Made by a program: the position numbers and the translations under genes
Part shown: piece by piece, positions 5,622 to 6,966 of the stretch
How positions within the stretch are numbered: position 1 is the first letter of the stretch
How the letters are laid out: the number at the start of each line of letters is the position of its first letter
Notes under the pieces: generated by a model
What the model was told of the DNA's origin: nothing
What the model saw: the letters and a program-made list of their open reading frames with translations, nothing else
The model's database searches: none
Source: an uncultured Alistipes sp.
GTDB taxonomy: Bacteria; Bacteroidota; Bacteroidia; Bacteroidales; Rikenellaceae
Direction of reading: 5' to 3'
DNA: 6,966 nt
Assembly (NCBI GenBank): GCA_900546005.1
Contig: URBJ01000110.1
Span: 1 to 6,966 of the forward strand

Positions 5622-5945
5622 CTACTCCATCTCGATCATCAATGCGTGATTCGGAATGTTGTCTCCCTCCTTCACATCGATTTTCTTGATTTTTCCGGCA
5701 AACGGCGCCTTGATGTTGTTGTTCATCTTCATCGCCCGAAACACGACCAGCAAATCACCGGCCTTCACCTCCTGTCCCTCCGCTACACAGATCTTGACAA
5801 TCGTGCCCGGAATGGACGACTTGATGTGTTTCGGATTATTGGGAATCCACGGTTTACGCGCCAGATACTTCTTTGTCAACGTAGTCTGAAACGTACCATG
5901 CATGGTCTCCAATGTATCGTAATGTGTCTTCTTTTCCATTTCCAT
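5622..5945 (-). CDS. Biotin carboxyl carrier protein (biotin/lipoyl attachment domain)
   Basis: A 107-residue biotin carrier that shuttles a carboxyl group between a biotin carboxylase or decarboxylase and the carboxyltransferase encoded just upstream. A short N-terminal segment (1-40, with a KKYLARKPW stretch) precedes a compact biotinyl domain: IPGTIVKICVAEGQEVKAGD (45-64), the attachment site RAMKM (70-74, biotin on K73), and GKIKKIDVKEGDNI (84-97). K73 is 34 residues from the C-terminus, the usual spacing. The residue before AMKM is Arg, where many carriers have Glu. The ATG at 5945 is preferred to the one at 5939 because AGGAG sits 8 bases before it. The gene follows the carboxyltransferase by 45 bases on the same strand and ends before a strong terminator, so it is the last gene of its operon. 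The partner could be propionyl-CoA carboxylase, methylmalonyl-CoA decarboxylase or another acyl-CoA carboxylase. Confidence 0.93.
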   Translation of the reverse strand: MEMEKKTHYDTLETMHGTFQTTLTKKYLARKPWIPNNPKHIKSSIPGTIVKICVAEGQEVKAGDLLVVFRAMKMNNNIKAPFAGKIKKIDVKEGDNIPNHALMIEME

Positions 5946-5953
5946 AATATAAT

Positions 5954-5958
5954 CTCCT
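5954..5958 (-). promoter_or_regulatory. Shine-Dalgarno site of the biotin carrier gene
   Basis: AGGAG on the minus strand, 8 bases before the ATG at 5945. It is the only strong, well-spaced Shine-Dalgarno site I found in the window, and it decides the start between two in-frame ATGs six bases apart. Confidence 0.7.
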
Positions 5959-5990
5959 AAATAACTTTGATATAGATAGATGCTTATATT

Positions 5991-6966
5991 TTAGAATGGA
6001 GGGTTGCCATGTTTCTTGTGTGGCTGCGAACGGTTCTTGTGGGCGGAAACCTTCAGCGCATGTTCGATGAACATTCTCGTCTCCGAGGGGGCGATCACCG
6101 AGTCGATATAACCTTTCGCTGCGGCTACATACGGATTGGCAAATTTGTCTTTGTACTCCTGAATCTTGATTTTCCGCATCTCGGCCGGATTTTCGGCACT
6201 GACGATATCTTTCTTGAAGATGATATTGGCCGCACCTTCAGGACCCATCACGGCAATCTCAGCCAACGGCCATGCAAATACGAAGTCGGCACGCAGGTGA
6301 CGCGATCCCATAGCGATGTATCCACCACCGTAGGCCTTACGCAACACAACGGTAATCGACGGAACCGTAGCCTCGCTGTATGCATACAGCATCTTGGCTC
6401 CGTGACGGATCACCCCGGCGTGCTCCTGATCGACGCCCGGCAGATAACCCGGAAGGTCTTCGAGCGTTACGATCGGAATATTGAAACAGTCGCAGAAGCG
6501 GATGAAACGGGCTGCCTTATCCGACGAGTCGCAGTCGAGCACACCGGCCATCACCATCGGCTGGTTGGCGATGAAGCCCACGGTCTCACCGGCTACACGT
6601 CCGAATCCGATCACGATATTTGCAGCGAACATCTCCATCACTTCGAGGAACTCGCTCTCATCGACCAACGCCTTGATCACGTCGCGTACATCATAGGGCA
6701 CGGTCGGATCGCTCGGCACGATCTTCGTAATATCGTATTCGGGAAGCGGCTGTGCGGGAGCGATTTTTTCCGCTTTGGTCGTATTGTTCATCGGGATCAT
6801 CGAGATCAGCTTACGAATCTGAACGAAGCATTCATCCTCACTCGTAGCGTAGAAATGGGCGTTTCCGGTCAGTTCGCTATGTACTTTCGCACCGCCCAGC
6901 TCTTCCATCGAGATCTCCTCGCCGAGCACGGTTTTAATTACTTCCGGACCCGTGATGAACATCTTC
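5991..6966 (-). CDS. Acyl-CoA carboxylase/decarboxylase carboxyltransferase subunit, 5' part missing
   Basis: The C-terminal 324 or so residues of a protein normally a little over 500 residues; the frame is open to the right edge and the start lies outside. MFITGPEVIKTV at the visible beginning is internal family sequence, not a true start. Marks of the biotin-dependent carboxyltransferase (crotonase-like) fold are EELGGAKVHSELTGNAHF, VGFIANQP, AGVLDCDSSDKAARFIRFC, the P-G-x-x-Q-E segment LPGYLPGVDQEHAGVIRHGA, LRKAYGGGYIAM (acyl-CoA/oxyanion region) and AWPLAEIAVMGPEGAANIIF. It moves a carboxyl group between carboxybiotin and an acyl-CoA, most likely propionyl-CoA/methylmalonyl-CoA (pccB or mmdA type). 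The two names cannot be separated without the rest of the operon. The basic tail with KKHGNPPF is like other Bacteroidales members. It is cotranscribed with the biotin carrier downstream. Confidence 0.95.
   Translation of the reverse strand, partial: KMFITGPEVIKTVLGEEISMEELGGAKVHSELTGNAHFYATSEDECFVQIRKLISMIPMNNTTKAEKIAPAQPLPEYDITKIVPSDPTVPYDVRDVIKALVDESEFLEVMEMFAANIVIGFGRVAGETVGFIANQPMVMAGVLDCDSSDKAARFIRFCDCFNIPIVTLEDLPGYLPGVDQEHAGVIRHGAKMLYAYSEATVPSITVVLRKAYGGGYIAMGSRHLRADFVFAWPLAEIAVMGPEGAANIIFKKDIVSAENPAEMRKIKIQEYKDKFANPYVAAAKGYIDSVIAPSETRMFIEHALKVSAHKNRSQPHKKHGNPPF

Noticed and set aside
5394..5960. A 188-residue plus-strand reading frame over the intergenic gap and the biotin carrier
   Set aside because: It reads through the 14-bp terminator and antisense to the biotin carrier, with low-complexity, non-protein-like composition.
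1..6966. CRISPR array, insertion sequence, phage, toxin-antitoxin or other defence system
   Set aside because: I found no regularly spaced repeats, terminal inverted repeats, transposase or integrase motifs, or toxin-antitoxin pairs. The only inverted repeats found are terminator hairpins.

Overview
This looks like ordinary chromosome of a gut-type Bacteroidota, most likely Bacteroidales; Alistipes/Rikenellaceae is my guess from overall protein flavour, not a proven placement. Supporting signs are several matches to the Bacteroidota promoter -7 element TAnnTTTG, mostly weak Shine-Dalgarno sites, the long (about 310-residue) Bacteroidota form of NusB, a DUF1573 lipoprotein, and a conserved 73-residue acidic DUF2795-type protein.

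Layout. (1) 41-628, plus strand: a small exported protein of unknown function, AT-rich compared with its neighbours, closed by a hairpin terminator at 651-684 that also serves the convergent gene. (2) 712-3344, minus strand: a transcription unit read right to left. It holds an HI0933/BaiN-like flavoprotein (2097-3344), a short protein that looks like a reduced form of the Bacteroidota 'HGIHSPF' methyltransferase family (1561-2094), a PduO-type ATP:cob(I)alamin adenosyltransferase (989-1546), and the DUF2795-type protein (712-933), which has its own candidate promoter. (3) 3345-3442: a divergent promoter region with a -7 box on each strand. (4) 3443-5327, plus strand: nusB, a DUF1573 lipoprotein, then yajC, which has the best promoter in the window and a strong terminator at 5351-5379. 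(5) 5380-5565: non-coding, with nothing firmly assignable. (6) 5566-6966, minus strand: a 14-bp perfect hairpin terminator, a 107-residue biotin carrier protein, and the C-terminal part of an acyl-CoA carboxylase/decarboxylase carboxyltransferase that runs off the right edge.

Functional links. The adenosyltransferase makes adenosylcobalamin, the cofactor of methylmalonyl-CoA mutase. The carboxyltransferase plus biotin carrier pair is of the type that interconverts methylmalonyl-CoA and propionyl-CoA. Both therefore fit the succinate-to-propionate route, although they lie in separate transcription units. NusB (transcription antitermination) and YajC (Sec translocon accessory) are housekeeping genes.

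I see no phage, insertion sequence, CRISPR array, tRNA, rRNA or defence system. The most curious gene is the reduced methyltransferase-like ORF next to the cobalamin gene. I do not find convincing evidence for a wholly new system.
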